DNA of 64,000 bases from CAZMGV01 sp964565925 (lineage in GTDB: Bacteria > JAGRBM01 > JAHCIT01): the NCBI GenBank assembly GCA_964565925.1, contig CAZMGV010000013.1:73636-137635 (forward strand), written 5' to 3'. Positions 22,201 to 30,055 of the stretch are shown piece after piece. Below the pieces are notes generated by a model. It did not search any database. It was not told the origin of the DNA and saw only the letters and a list, made by a program, of their open reading frames with translations. The translations under genes and the position numbers were made by a program. Numbering within the stretch: the first letter of the stretch is position 1; each line of letters opens with the position of its first letter.

Positions 22201-23567
22201 ACCAGGTCGTCGTCAGTCCGGAATTTGTTGGGGAGGCGACGATTACCCGGTTGAAGCATTCCACGGGAGGTCCGTGTGCGGAGGTCAATTTTAACAACAT
22301 TGTTCTTCTGTCACAGACCGGCAGATATGTGCTGTTCCATTCCAACTGCGTAAACCTTCCGGGGGTTTTGCCGGATGCGGGAGTGTACCGTCTTGACCGG
22401 GTAACTGGCGAAATCGTGGCAATCGGAGCCTCGCTATCGGCCAGCGCGGCTACATTTTATGGCGGCAGCATGTCCATATCTGCTGATGGGCGACTGGCGA
22501 CATATTATACAGATTCGAGTGCATTGTTTCCGGAGACCGGCGCTCAAGATCAAGATATATTTGTACACGATCTGGATACAGGCTTATTTCTCCCGGTTAG
22601 TGTCACGCCGGCCGGAACGGAAGCGATCTGCAGTGATAGTTATTGTAACAGAGGGGGCGTGATGACGCCCTCCGGGCGATACGTCACCTTTACATCGGCT
22701 TCGGATGCGCTGATTGCGGGCGATACCAACTCACGTTTTGACATTTTTATTCGGGACCGTTGGACAGGTACGACACGAAGAGTGAGCACCGGCCAAGCGG
22801 GGGAACAGTTGAATTTGGGTGCGTCAACCAGTGGCATCGTTATGCGTTCGACAAGTTCCAATGGCCGCTACGTATTGATGTACATATTTGCCGGGCTGGT
22901 TCCTGCCGATACTTTCTACAGCAACCTTTATCTCAAGGATACTTGGACGAATAGTGCGGAGTTGATTGAAGTCAATAATGTGGGAGTTGGTGCTGATTAC
23001 GGGGCGTTTTACGGTGAAATGTTCCCGGCGAGCTATGCTCAGATATCCACTGATGGACGATATGTTGCGTTCAGTTCACCCGCAACCAATCTGGTCGTCA
23101 ACGATACGAATGGCGCAAGCATTCTTGGCAATGATGTGTTCCTGCGCGATCGTCTCCTTGGGACCACGACCCGGATAAGTGTGTCGTCGACTGGCGCGGA
23201 AATCACCAGCTCGGCATTTTGTGGTATGTCGGGCAACGGCCGCTGGATCCTGTTCAGCTCAAAAGATTCGTCGGTTGTTCCAGGCGACATGAACGGAGCT
23301 CGGGATATTTTCGTCTACGACCGGATCAGTCGTGAGGTTCGGCGCGTGAGTGTCGATGCCACAGGCAACGAAGCCAATGCCATGAGCGGTGCCGCAATTG
23401 CCACGGATGGGACTGAAGCCATTGGTGGATCCAGTGGGATTACCGGGGACGGGCGTTTCATCTGGTTCCAGTCGTTCGCGACGAACCTCGATCCGCCGAC
23501 GCCACCCGCGATGGGAGGGTTCGGTTACACCTACATCGCCCCCAACCCGCTATGGGTGCCCGAATGA
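19248..23567 (+). CDS. Very large multidomain surface lipoprotein
   Basis: The 1439-residue protein starts at the ATG overlapping the previous stop, with AAGGAGG 8 bases upstream. A lipoprotein signal MRKMLIAVLFALVTASAC puts the lipidated Cys at 18. Order: beta-sandwich region (~20-540); an Asp/Glu-rich low-complexity insert near 505; two similar Ig-like repeats (about 545-700, each with VLTWESAYASSCSI or ATLAWTTTNSTACSI type cores); cadherin-like/VCBS-type repeats (about 700-885, DEDTSGVINVLSNDTDAD and PSANYNGPDSFTYDV); another Ig-like domain (~890-990); and a C-terminal PD40/TolB-like propeller with at least four DGRYVxFxS...DIFxxDRxTG blades. Adhesion, substrate binding or a sensory role is inferred. 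GC content drops and codon use is less biased at the 3' end (22.2-23.3 kb). Confidence 0.88.
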   Translation: MRKMLIAVLFALVTASACNQPNGGIVGNGLKPVPTSVEVRVVNAATGRPFGLDEVRPVTVTVIPDEGIPVTDLNGTAQTVFQTTTGSALFTFGNGTAPSADAPVALTITAEGPNLISSGTTAHIDSTGNHVVVIRMVTFENPPEGVMIAQLDAGDADVDGTLSDGLGLNTPPDEGAGASLVIPPGAVLTDRDGIPLAGHLTAYLAYFNNTRPGSLRAFPGGLGVEIAKDELGAPQLDAAFISGGFLAVEIQDETGRRVKEFSEPVTLSIQVPGSTKNPETGDPVKNGDTIPVWSYDVVTGVWTFEAGGVIAGPDSHGNYEVDFQATHFSYWNLDWKLDVCGPLGPPAVPLAINLARSARTAGLPLSASVTLPVQSGGYIWKSPYLLTDNQILMYRVPRGVPIHFLFKYGDVTAGEYSTTLDDSCSPLTIPIDVPPKEFENVPISVQGKCVEDGTAFKLPEFSYELWPATGDDPLRGSLVNGTGTIPKVTPGTYDIVYRPLCSGGEDDGEEGDDDDGGLGPLTLRGTMISSSNPIQADYLFECKKGRPANVQIKSFKAAPAVVAPGGQTVLTWESAYASSCSIDGTEVAVSGNRTDIIFAAHSYVLSCKGQQGVNVSAVAKVEVYPPTLINTFTTDKSVILSGQKATLAWTTTNSTACSISGIGTVDRNGSKQVSPDKSRTFILSCQGKAGPVSSSVYIQVGHLPVANPDALTLDEDTSGVINVLSNDTDADHNPLSINSFTQPAHGAVVTDSGGLRYTPSANYNGPDSFTYDVTDNVAGAVTGTVSVTVSPVNDPPVAVSVGTVSAVLNHPSAPIVLSGADTIDQQTVFTVNVTSGPAHGLLDFLSGSSPLSVIYMPVTDYLGPDSFSFTVTDAGNLTSAPVTVNLSVVAPALAQFVVQPGSQELAGATFNFFVIEVIDGDGNRVTTDQTSVITIGVDSGPGALKGTLSQTVRDGVAVFEDVTATAAGTIRISASVGGMFADVSNQVVVSPEFVGEATITRLKHSTGGPCAEVNFNNIVLLSQTGRYVLFHSNCVNLPGVLPDAGVYRLDRVTGEIVAIGASLSASAATFYGGSMSISADGRLATYYTDSSALFPETGAQDQDIFVHDLDTGLFLPVSVTPAGTEAICSDSYCNRGGVMTPSGRYVTFTSASDALIAGDTNSRFDIFIRDRWTGTTRRVSTGQAGEQLNLGASTSGIVMRSTSSNGRYVLMYIFAGLVPADTFYSNLYLKDTWTNSAELIEVNNVGVGADYGAFYGEMFPASYAQISTDGRYVAFSSPATNLVVNDTNGASILGNDVFLRDRLLGTTTRISVSSTGAEITSSAFCGMSGNGRWILFSSKDSSVVPGDMNGARDIFVYDRISREVRRVSVDATGNEANAMSGAAIATDGTEAIGGSSGITGDGRFIWFQSFATNLDPPTPPAMGGFGYTYIAPNPLWVPE

Positions 23568-23664
23568 CCGTCTGACCAGTCTTATTGCTCCTGACCACTC
23601 CCAGCGGTTATGAACATGGACGGCTTCAGTACATGCCTTCCTTCGATCTGGGCCGCCCGGAGTT

Positions 23665-25035
23665 ATGCGAGCGTTCTTTACCTCTGTTTTTCTCGTGATC
23701 GTGATGACGATCGAGCTGGTCCGTTACGGCTGGGAGCGGCTCTGGATCTTCTTCAAGCCGGCGCCCGAGCGCCGTTCGGCGCTGCTGCACGCCCGGGGGC
23801 AGGCGTTCGCCCGGTTCTGCGCGAACACCGGCCCGACGTTCACCAAGATCGGCCAGATTCTGTCCAGCCGTCCCGACATCCTGGAACCGGAGATCATCGC
23901 CGAGCTGGAGATGCTCCAGGACCGCGTGCCGGAAGTGTCGTTCGCGTCGATCCGCAAGATCATTGAAGGGGACCTGGGCAGGCGGCTGGCCGACGTGTTC
24001 GACCGGTTCGAAGAACAGCCCATCGCCGCCGCCAGTGTGGCGCAGGTCCACCGGGCCTGGCTCGCCGACGGGACGGCGCTGGCCATAAAGGTCCAGCGCC
24101 CCGGCATGGCCAAAAAGTTCGAGAGCGACATCTCGATCCTCGGGTTTTTCGCCTGGCTGGTGTCGCTTATCCCGGGCGCCCATAACCTGAAACCGCGCGA
24201 GCAGGTGGAGGAGTTCGGCAAGGCCCTTCACAGCCAGCTCGACTTCAAGGGCGAGCGCGACAACAACCGGCTGTTCGCCGAGACGTTCAAGGATATCCCG
24301 TGGGTCCGGCTGCCGGACGTCTATGAGGAATTCTCAGGGCCGCGGGTCATCACGATGGAGTTCGTCGTGGGCAAGAAGGTCCCCGACTATATCCGCACCC
24401 GCGGGACGCCGGACAACGAGCTGGCCCAGCGCCTCTACACGCTCTATCTGCTCATGTGCATCGAGCGGCACGTCATGCACGCCGACCTGCACCCCGGCAA
24501 CCTGCTGATCGACGGCGACCGGCGGATCGTGGTGCTGGATACGGGGCTCGTCTACAAGATCCCGCGTCACTACGCGCAAAAATACCTGCAGCTTCTGCTC
24601 GCCTTTGGCACGTACGACGGCCATTTGCTGTCGAAAGTCTATCTGGCCGACCGGCCGGACATCGGACCGGAGCAGCGGCTCTACATCGCCGAGCAGACGC
24701 ACAAGCTGACCCAGAGCGTGATGGAGAGCGACGTCACCAAGATGGACCTCTCGGCGGTGTGGCAGGACATCATGGCGCTGCTGCGCGATCAGGGGGTGAC
24801 CTTCGACCGGGAGCTGACGCTGATCGCCGTCACCGATTCGACCTTTTCGGGCATGGCCCGCCAGCTCGACCCCGGGTTCGACTTCTTCGACTTCATGGTG
24901 AAAAAAACCGCCAACCTGATCTTCGAGAAGAAGATCCTTCCGATGGACGACCCGTATCTGAAGGAAGCGCTCCGCATCCAGGGGCTGGGCGGCGGCCGCA
25001 AATACTGGGCTGAAAAGAAGAAGGGCGCGGCGTAA
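23665..25035 (+). CDS. ABC1/UbiB-family atypical kinase
   Basis: A 456-residue protein with an N-terminal membrane segment (residues ~5-17) and the ABC1 kinase-like fold. Family motifs: KIGQ in FTKIGQILSSRPD, the Ala-rich nucleotide loop AAASVAQVHRA, the lysine of ALAIKVQRPG, HADLHPGNLLI, and VLDTGLV in the place of DFG. UbiB/Coq8 relatives support quinone or isoprenoid-lipid metabolism through ATPase activity in the membrane. The exact substrate is unknown here. A short gap follows the lipoprotein gene. Confidence 0.92.
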   Translation: MRAFFTSVFLVIVMTIELVRYGWERLWIFFKPAPERRSALLHARGQAFARFCANTGPTFTKIGQILSSRPDILEPEIIAELEMLQDRVPEVSFASIRKIIEGDLGRRLADVFDRFEEQPIAAASVAQVHRAWLADGTALAIKVQRPGMAKKFESDISILGFFAWLVSLIPGAHNLKPREQVEEFGKALHSQLDFKGERDNNRLFAETFKDIPWVRLPDVYEEFSGPRVITMEFVVGKKVPDYIRTRGTPDNELAQRLYTLYLLMCIERHVMHADLHPGNLLIDGDRRIVVLDTGLVYKIPRHYAQKYLQLLLAFGTYDGHLLSKVYLADRPDIGPEQRLYIAEQTHKLTQSVMESDVTKMDLSAVWQDIMALLRDQGVTFDRELTLIAVTDSTFSGMARQLDPGFDFFDFMVKKTANLIFEKKILPMDDPYLKEALRIQGLGGGRKYWAEKKKGAA

Positions 25036-25068
25036 CAGGCCTCAGTACTCCGCCTTTCAGCCACCGGC

Positions 25069-25962
25069 TCACTCCGCCAGAAAATCCCCGATCGTTTTCG
25101 CCAGCAGCGCCGGCTGGTCGTAGTGGAGCATGTGGCCCGCACCGGGCACGACCGTGTATTTGCCGTTGGGGAACAGGACCACGCGGTCCTCGTAGAGTTT
25201 CCGGATGAACTCGCTGTCGCCGCCCCGGATGCAGAGTACCGGGCAGGTGACCCGCTGCCAGAACGATTTTGCCTGCTCCAGGTTGAACGGATTGGGGTTC
25301 ATCACCTTGTGGACCGGATCGTGCGCGAAATGCACGGTGCCGTCGGGGGCTTTCTCGCCGATCTCCTGCGCCAGAAACAGCGCGAACTCCCTATCCAGCT
25401 TCGGATACATCTTGCCCAGCCGCTCGGCGATGTCGGCGTAGCCCGGATAGGGCTTGGGTTTCTTCGCGCGGAACTTGCGGTATTCGCCGATCCACTGCTT
25501 GTAGCGTTCGGGCACCGCCTGCGGTCCGTGGGGCGGCGGTCCCATCCCCTCGATGTTTACGTATTTGATGATCCGCTCCGGCCAGGCGCCGGCATAGAGC
25601 GACGTCACCATGCCGCCCATCGAGTGGCCGACGAGATAAAACCTCTCGCCATTGGGCATCAGGTGGTCGGCGACCTCGGCGATATCCTGCACGTAGTCGG
25701 GGAAGTGATAGTCCCCGCCCCTGAGCCAAGACGAGCGGCCCATCCCCCGGAAGTCGAATGAGAACACCCGGTACTTGTCCGTAAAGTGCGGGGCGACCCG
25801 CGCCCACGCGGCGCCGAGGTCCAGCCAGCCGTGGCAGAAGAGCAGCACCGGTGCGTCCTTGGGTGCCGTGCCGGGCCACTCGAGGATCTGGAGTTTCAGC
25901 CCCGGAAGCTCGAGCCAGGAGTGTTTGGGAGGGTGGGTTTTTTCGTTGAAGGAGTCAGTCAT
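25069..25962 (-). CDS. Alpha/beta-fold hydrolase
   Basis: A 297-residue soluble hydrolase. The oxyanion HG motif is FCHGWLD (H44-G45), the nucleophile elbow is VGHSMGG (S114), and the catalytic His lies in VPGAGHMLHYDQP near the C-terminus. The lid region (~150-220) is rich in Lys and Pro. The fold resembles serine esterases and epoxide-hydrolase relatives, but the nucleophile is Ser, so an esterase-type activity is likelier. It converges with the ABC1 gene and is divergent from gloB. Confidence 0.9.
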   Translation of the reverse strand: MTDSFNEKTHPPKHSWLELPGLKLQILEWPGTAPKDAPVLLFCHGWLDLGAAWARVAPHFTDKYRVFSFDFRGMGRSSWLRGGDYHFPDYVQDIAEVADHLMPNGERFYLVGHSMGGMVTSLYAGAWPERIIKYVNIEGMGPPPHGPQAVPERYKQWIGEYRKFRAKKPKPYPGYADIAERLGKMYPKLDREFALFLAQEIGEKAPDGTVHFAHDPVHKVMNPNPFNLEQAKSFWQRVTCPVLCIRGGDSEFIRKLYEDRVVLFPNGKYTVVPGAGHMLHYDQPALLAKTIGDFLAE

Positions 25963-26010
25963 CGCGGGGCAGCTTAGCGGATGAGGTCAAGGTTGGCCTA
26001 TACTGATGCC

Positions 26011-26784
26011 ATGTCCCTTGAAATCCTCCAGCTGCCGCAGTGGCAGGATAACTACGCCTACCTGATCGCCGACGCCGCGACGGGGGAGGCCGCCGTGGTG
26101 GACGCGCCGGAGCCGGGCCGTATCCCGGAACTGCTCAAAGAGAAACACTGGCGGCTCGCGGCGATCTTCAACACCCACCATCACCCGGATCACATCGGGG
26201 CGAACGCGGCGCTGCTCAAGCTGTATCCGGGCCTGCGAGTGTACGGGCATACCTCGGACGAGAAACGGATTCCCGGGATTACGGACAAACTGAACGACGG
26301 CGACACGGTAAAGCTCGGGAACGAAACGGCCAGGGTCGTGTTCGTGCCCGGCCATACGTCCGGGCATATCGCCTACCGGTTCGGCAATAATCTGTTTATC
26401 GGAGACACGCTGTTTGCCGGGGGCTGCGGGCGGCTGTTCGAAGGCACCGCCGCCCAGATGCAGGGTTCGCTGGCGAAAATCCGGCAGCTTCCGGACGACA
26501 CGAAGATCTGGTGCGCCCACGAATACACCCAGAGCAACCTCAGGTTCGCCGTCACGGTCGAGCCGGGTAACCGGGAGCTGCAGGAGCGGGTGAAAGAGGT
26601 GGCGGACAAGCGGGCGCGTAATGTCTCCACCGTCCCGCCGGACCTTGTCACCGAGAAGAATACCAACCCCTTTCTGCGCTGGGACTCGCCGGAGATCATC
26701 GAATCGGCAAAGAAGGCCGACCCGTCGGCGGGTGATTCAGTCAGTGTGTTCGCGGCGATCCGGAAGCTGAAGGACCGGTTCTGA
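26011..26784 (+). CDS. gloB: Hydroxyacylglutathione hydrolase (glyoxalase II)
   Basis: A metallo-beta-lactamase-fold enzyme of 257 residues, which hydrolyses S-lactoylglutathione in methylglyoxal detoxification. THHHPDH at residues 55-61 holds the binuclear metal site. Further ligands are in VPGHTSGHIAY, FIGDTLFAGGCGRLFEG and the AHEYTQSNLRFA segment typical of GloB. The C-terminal LVTEKNTNPFLRWD segment binds glutathione. I chose the ATG at 26011; ten extra codons to 25981 are possible, but the family starts here. A short divergent promoter region separates it from the hydrolase gene. Confidence 0.95.
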   Translation: MSLEILQLPQWQDNYAYLIADAATGEAAVVDAPEPGRIPELLKEKHWRLAAIFNTHHHPDHIGANAALLKLYPGLRVYGHTSDEKRIPGITDKLNDGDTVKLGNETARVVFVPGHTSGHIAYRFGNNLFIGDTLFAGGCGRLFEGTAAQMQGSLAKIRQLPDDTKIWCAHEYTQSNLRFAVTVEPGNRELQERVKEVADKRARNVSTVPPDLVTEKNTNPFLRWDSPEIIESAKKADPSAGDSVSVFAAIRKLKDRF

Positions 26785-26800
26785 TGGCGGGGTAATCAGC

Positions 26801-26910
26801 CGGGTCGGGGGTCCCTTCCGGAACCCGTACCCCGAACCTGCGTCAGCAGCACCGACTCGATGCAGCTCAGGCAATAAGGGGTAGGGTTCGGGAACCCCTC
26901 CCCGTCCGGC
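26801..26910 (-). repeat. Palindromic intergenic repeat, copy 2 (inverted relative to copy 1)
   Basis: The terminal arms (26801-26833 and 26878-26910) are inverted copies of each other and homologous to the arms of the element at 16546-16651. The 44-bp centre (26834-26877), read on the minus strand, matches copy 1 at 41 of 44 positions. It fills the space between the convergent gloB and permease genes and could form a bidirectional terminator-like stem. Confidence 0.8.
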
Positions 26911-28548
26911 CTACACCTGCCGGGCTTGTCTGTGCTCCCACACGATCATCAGGCCGAAGAAGATCGCGCACATGAGATAACCCGCCGCCCACTTCCAGCC
27001 AGTGCCCAGTCCGATCTCGTAAACGCCACCGGCGGGGCCAAGGTGTCCGGCGTGGATGAATCCGAAAAAGCTTAATACCGCGCCGATGAACGCCCAGATC
27101 GCCGCCCGGCGGAAGTTCCGGCCGATCAGTTCGGCGCTCATGGCCGACCAGATCATGCAGGTGAGCATGAACCCCTGCGAAATGGCGACGAGCCCCTTCA
27201 GATGCAGTCCGGCCGCCTCGAACGACAGGGGTGCTTCAAGAACTTTTTCCACCAATGACATATTACCGGTGGCGATCGAGGCGGCGCTCAGTGTCTGGCT
27301 GAGGATCAGCAGGCCCCACGCGGCGATCGCCGGAAACAGGCCGATGGCGACGGCAGGGGAGTGCTCGGGCGGCGTCGCCTCGAACGCCTGCGCGGTGATG
27401 ATGATACCGATCCAGAGCACGATCGCCATGCCAGCTTCCATGGGGATAAACGCGTTCACGACATACGTTAGACCCGACAGCGCCAGCACCGTGAAGAAGA
27501 CGCCGTTGAGTACCGAATAGCCCGCCCTCGCGCCCATCTTCTTCCAGCCCGGGTGGCCGATATAGATGGTCGTCGGGAAGCACGATCCGAAGGCGGCCGC
27601 CGCGATACTGCCGAGGCCGTTGGCCAGCATGCTCGGCTTCGTGGCGAACCGGTCGCCGGCGGCTTCGGCGGATTCGAGGTTCTGGAGCGACCCCAGCACG
27701 TTGAACAGCCCCATCGGCACCATCACGGGGACGAGGTATTCCCACGTCACCCGGTGAGTCATTCCGGCCACGAGATCGCCCAGCACCGGAACCGGCAGGT
27801 GAACACCCGCGGACGTGAAGGCGGCGTGTATATGCGCGGCCGACACGGGCGATTCGGCCCAGCCCGTGGCGGCGAGTATCCACGCGGAGACGGAACCCAG
27901 CCCCACGGCCCAAGCTCCGCCCGGAATATGAAACGGCATCTTCGCATGCGAAAAATAGGTGGTGAGAATGATGCCGAGCGGTAGCAGCGCCACGAGCGGC
28001 GCCTGGAACGTCCTGACCGCGAAGTCGATGGAGATGAAGCTGATGGCGATCCCGGCCAGGGTCGAGAGCAGCGCCGCCCGCGGCGTATGCTTGCGGACGA
28101 AGTCGCCCACGAACGCACCGGCGATCTCGATCAGCGCCGCCACGAAGCAGGAGGCGATGCCGATCTGCCACGCCAGATGCGCGGCCGCTTTCGTGTCCAT
28201 TCCGGCCTGCACCGCGCCGAGCTTCACCGGAAGCATCACCAGGAAAACATAGGCGAACAGCGACACGGTGTTGATGCCGTAGGGGAGCGCCGTCACGTCC
28301 GTGCGGCCCGTCTCGGCGGACAGCTGCTGCGCCTGCCAGGCGTAAAAGAGATTGCCGACGAGGATCGAGATCGCCGCACCGGGCAGGATCGTGCCCAGCA
28401 CGAAATCGAGCTCGATCCCGACGACACCGGTGCAGAGCCCGAGAATCAGGATGAACTGGATCAGGTTGTCGACGGCGAGCCCGAAAAAGCCGTCGAGATC
28501 CCCGGCCACGAACCAGGGCTGACGGGGACGGGGAGCCGCCTCAGTCAT
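26911..28548 (-). CDS. NCS2-type (xanthine/uracil-like) permease
   Basis: A 545-residue membrane protein with about 12-14 membrane segments. The N-terminal GDLDGFFGLAVDNLIQFILI and TGRTDVTALPYGINTVSLFA segments, and the later FPTTIYIGHPGWKKMGARAGYS type loop, place it in the NCS2/AzgA-like nucleobase transporter superfamily. The substrate is uncertain. I chose the ATG at 28548, which has a GGAGGCGGAG ribosome site and starts 5 bp after the rfbC stop; a long upstream extension of the frame overlaps rfbC and is rejected. Being last in an rfbA-rfbC transcript is unusual. Confidence 0.85.
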   Translation of the reverse strand: MTEAAPRPRQPWFVAGDLDGFFGLAVDNLIQFILILGLCTGVVGIELDFVLGTILPGAAISILVGNLFYAWQAQQLSAETGRTDVTALPYGINTVSLFAYVFLVMLPVKLGAVQAGMDTKAAAHLAWQIGIASCFVAALIEIAGAFVGDFVRKHTPRAALLSTLAGIAISFISIDFAVRTFQAPLVALLPLGIILTTYFSHAKMPFHIPGGAWAVGLGSVSAWILAATGWAESPVSAAHIHAAFTSAGVHLPVPVLGDLVAGMTHRVTWEYLVPVMVPMGLFNVLGSLQNLESAEAAGDRFATKPSMLANGLGSIAAAAFGSCFPTTIYIGHPGWKKMGARAGYSVLNGVFFTVLALSGLTYVVNAFIPMEAGMAIVLWIGIIITAQAFEATPPEHSPAVAIGLFPAIAAWGLLILSQTLSAASIATGNMSLVEKVLEAPLSFEAAGLHLKGLVAISQGFMLTCMIWSAMSAELIGRNFRRAAIWAFIGAVLSFFGFIHAGHLGPAGGVYEIGLGTGWKWAAGYLMCAIFFGLMIVWEHRQARQV

Positions 28549-28553
28549 TGTTG

Positions 28554-29108
28554 TCACTCCGCCTCCGGCAGCTTGTCGCGGGGAATATCCTTGAGGCGCG
28601 GATAGTTCTTGTCCTTGTCGGAGAGCTGCGGGTCCTTGAGCTGCCAGTCGATCCCGATATCCGGGTCGTTCCACAGCACGCCGCCCTCGTCCTCGGGGTG
28701 GTAGTAGTCGGTGCATTTGTACAGGAAGTCGGCGGTCTCGGAGAGCACGGCGAACCCGTGGGCGAACCCGGCGGGCACCCAGAGCTGGCGGTGGTTCGCT
28801 TCGCTTAAGACCGCGCCATACCACTTGCCGAAGGTGGCCGAACCCGGCCGGATGTCCACGGCGACGTCCAGCACCTCTCCCTGCGTCACGCGCACCAGTT
28901 TCCCCTGCGGGTGTTTCACCTGGAAATGCAGCCCGCGCAGCACCCCCTTGCGGGAGCGCGACTGGTTGTCCTGAACGAAGGGGCCTTTTATTCCGGCCTC
29001 CGCGTAGCGCGCGGCATGAAAACTTTCCAGAAAAAACCCCCGCTGGTCGCCGAACACTTTGGGTTCCAGCAGGAGCACACCCTTGAGCGGCGTTTGGGTG
29101 ACTTTCAT
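28554..29108 (-). CDS. rfbC: dTDP-4-dehydrorhamnose 3,5-epimerase
   Basis: A cupin-fold enzyme of 184 residues, the third step of dTDP-L-rhamnose synthesis. It shows the signature FGDQRGFFLESFH, the GVLRGLHFQ motif with the catalytic His, KLVRVTQGEVLDVAVDIR, and WVPAGFAHGF. It overlaps the rfbA stop by 4 bp (ATGA), a sign of coupled translation, and is followed by the permease. Confidence 0.97.
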   Translation of the reverse strand: MKVTQTPLKGVLLLEPKVFGDQRGFFLESFHAARYAEAGIKGPFVQDNQSRSRKGVLRGLHFQVKHPQGKLVRVTQGEVLDVAVDIRPGSATFGKWYGAVLSEANHRQLWVPAGFAHGFAVLSETADFLYKCTDYYHPEDEGGVLWNDPDIGIDWQLKDPQLSDKDKNYPRLKDIPRDKLPEAE

Positions 29109-29986
29109 GAGCCGCGCACATCCGCCTTCAGCATGTCGAGCAGGTACTGCCCATAGCCGCTTTTGGCCAGCGGCGCGGCGAGCTTTTCGAGCTGCGCGCC
29201 GGTGATGAAGCTCATGCGGTAGGCGATCTCCTCGGGGCAGGAGATTTTCAGCCCCTGTCTGGCTTCCACGACTTCCACGAAGTTCGACGCCTGAAGCATC
29301 GACTCGTGCGTGCCGGTGTCGAGCCAGGCGGTGCCGCGGCCCAGCAGTTCCACCTTCAGGCTGCCGCGCTTGAGATACTCGCGGTTCACGTCGGTAATTT
29401 CGTATTCGCCGCGTGCCGACGGCTTCAGGTTCTTCGAGATGCCGATCACGCTGTTGTCGTAGAAATAAAGTCCCACGACGGCGTAACGGGATTTCGGTGC
29501 CTTGGGCTTCTCCTCTATATCGATCGCGTTGCCCGCCTTGTCGAAGCTCACCACGCCGTAGCGCTCCGGGTCACGGACGTAGTAGCCGAATACGACGGCG
29601 CCCTTGTCGAGTGTCGCGCACCGCTGAAGGGTCTTGGCGAGTCCGTGGCCGTAAAAAATATTATCGCCCAGCACAAGGCAGACGCTGTCGCCGTTGATAA
29701 ATTGTTCGGCGATCACGAACGCCTGGGCGATGCCTTCGGGTTTCGGCTGGACGGCGTAGACGAACTTCATCCCCCACTGGGAGCCGTCGCCCAGCAGCTT
29801 CTCGAACTGCGGCAGGTCCTGCGGCGTCGAGATGATCATCACCTCGCGGATCCCCGCCAGCATCAGCATCGAGATCGGATAGTAGATGAGCGGCTTGTCG
29901 TAGACGGGCAGCAGCTGCTTGCTCACGGAAAGCGTCAGCGGGTAGAGCCGCGTGCCGGAGCCTCCGGCGAGTACAATGCCTTTCAT
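29105..29986 (-). CDS. rfbA: Glucose-1-phosphate thymidylyltransferase
   Basis: A 293-residue nucleotidyltransferase that makes dTDP-glucose from dTTP and glucose 1-phosphate, the entry to rhamnose synthesis. The nucleotide loop GGSGTRLYPLT is at residues ~8-18. LLPVYDKPLIYYPISMLML and the LGDNIFYGHGL metal/substrate segment follow, with ITDVNREYL later. AAAGG precedes the ATG. First gene of the rfbA-rfbC-permease group; rfbB is 19 kb away. Confidence 0.97.
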   Translation of the reverse strand: MKGIVLAGGSGTRLYPLTLSVSKQLLPVYDKPLIYYPISMLMLAGIREVMIISTPQDLPQFEKLLGDGSQWGMKFVYAVQPKPEGIAQAFVIAEQFINGDSVCLVLGDNIFYGHGLAKTLQRCATLDKGAVVFGYYVRDPERYGVVSFDKAGNAIDIEEKPKAPKSRYAVVGLYFYDNSVIGISKNLKPSARGEYEITDVNREYLKRGSLKVELLGRGTAWLDTGTHESMLQASNFVEVVEARQGLKISCPEEIAYRMSFITGAQLEKLAAPLAKSGYGQYLLDMLKADVRGS

Positions 29987-30055
29987 TCGGGCCTTTCCAT
30001 ACGGACAATCGGGTCGGTACGGCCGATTATGACCGCTCCGGGGCGGCGAGTCGAT

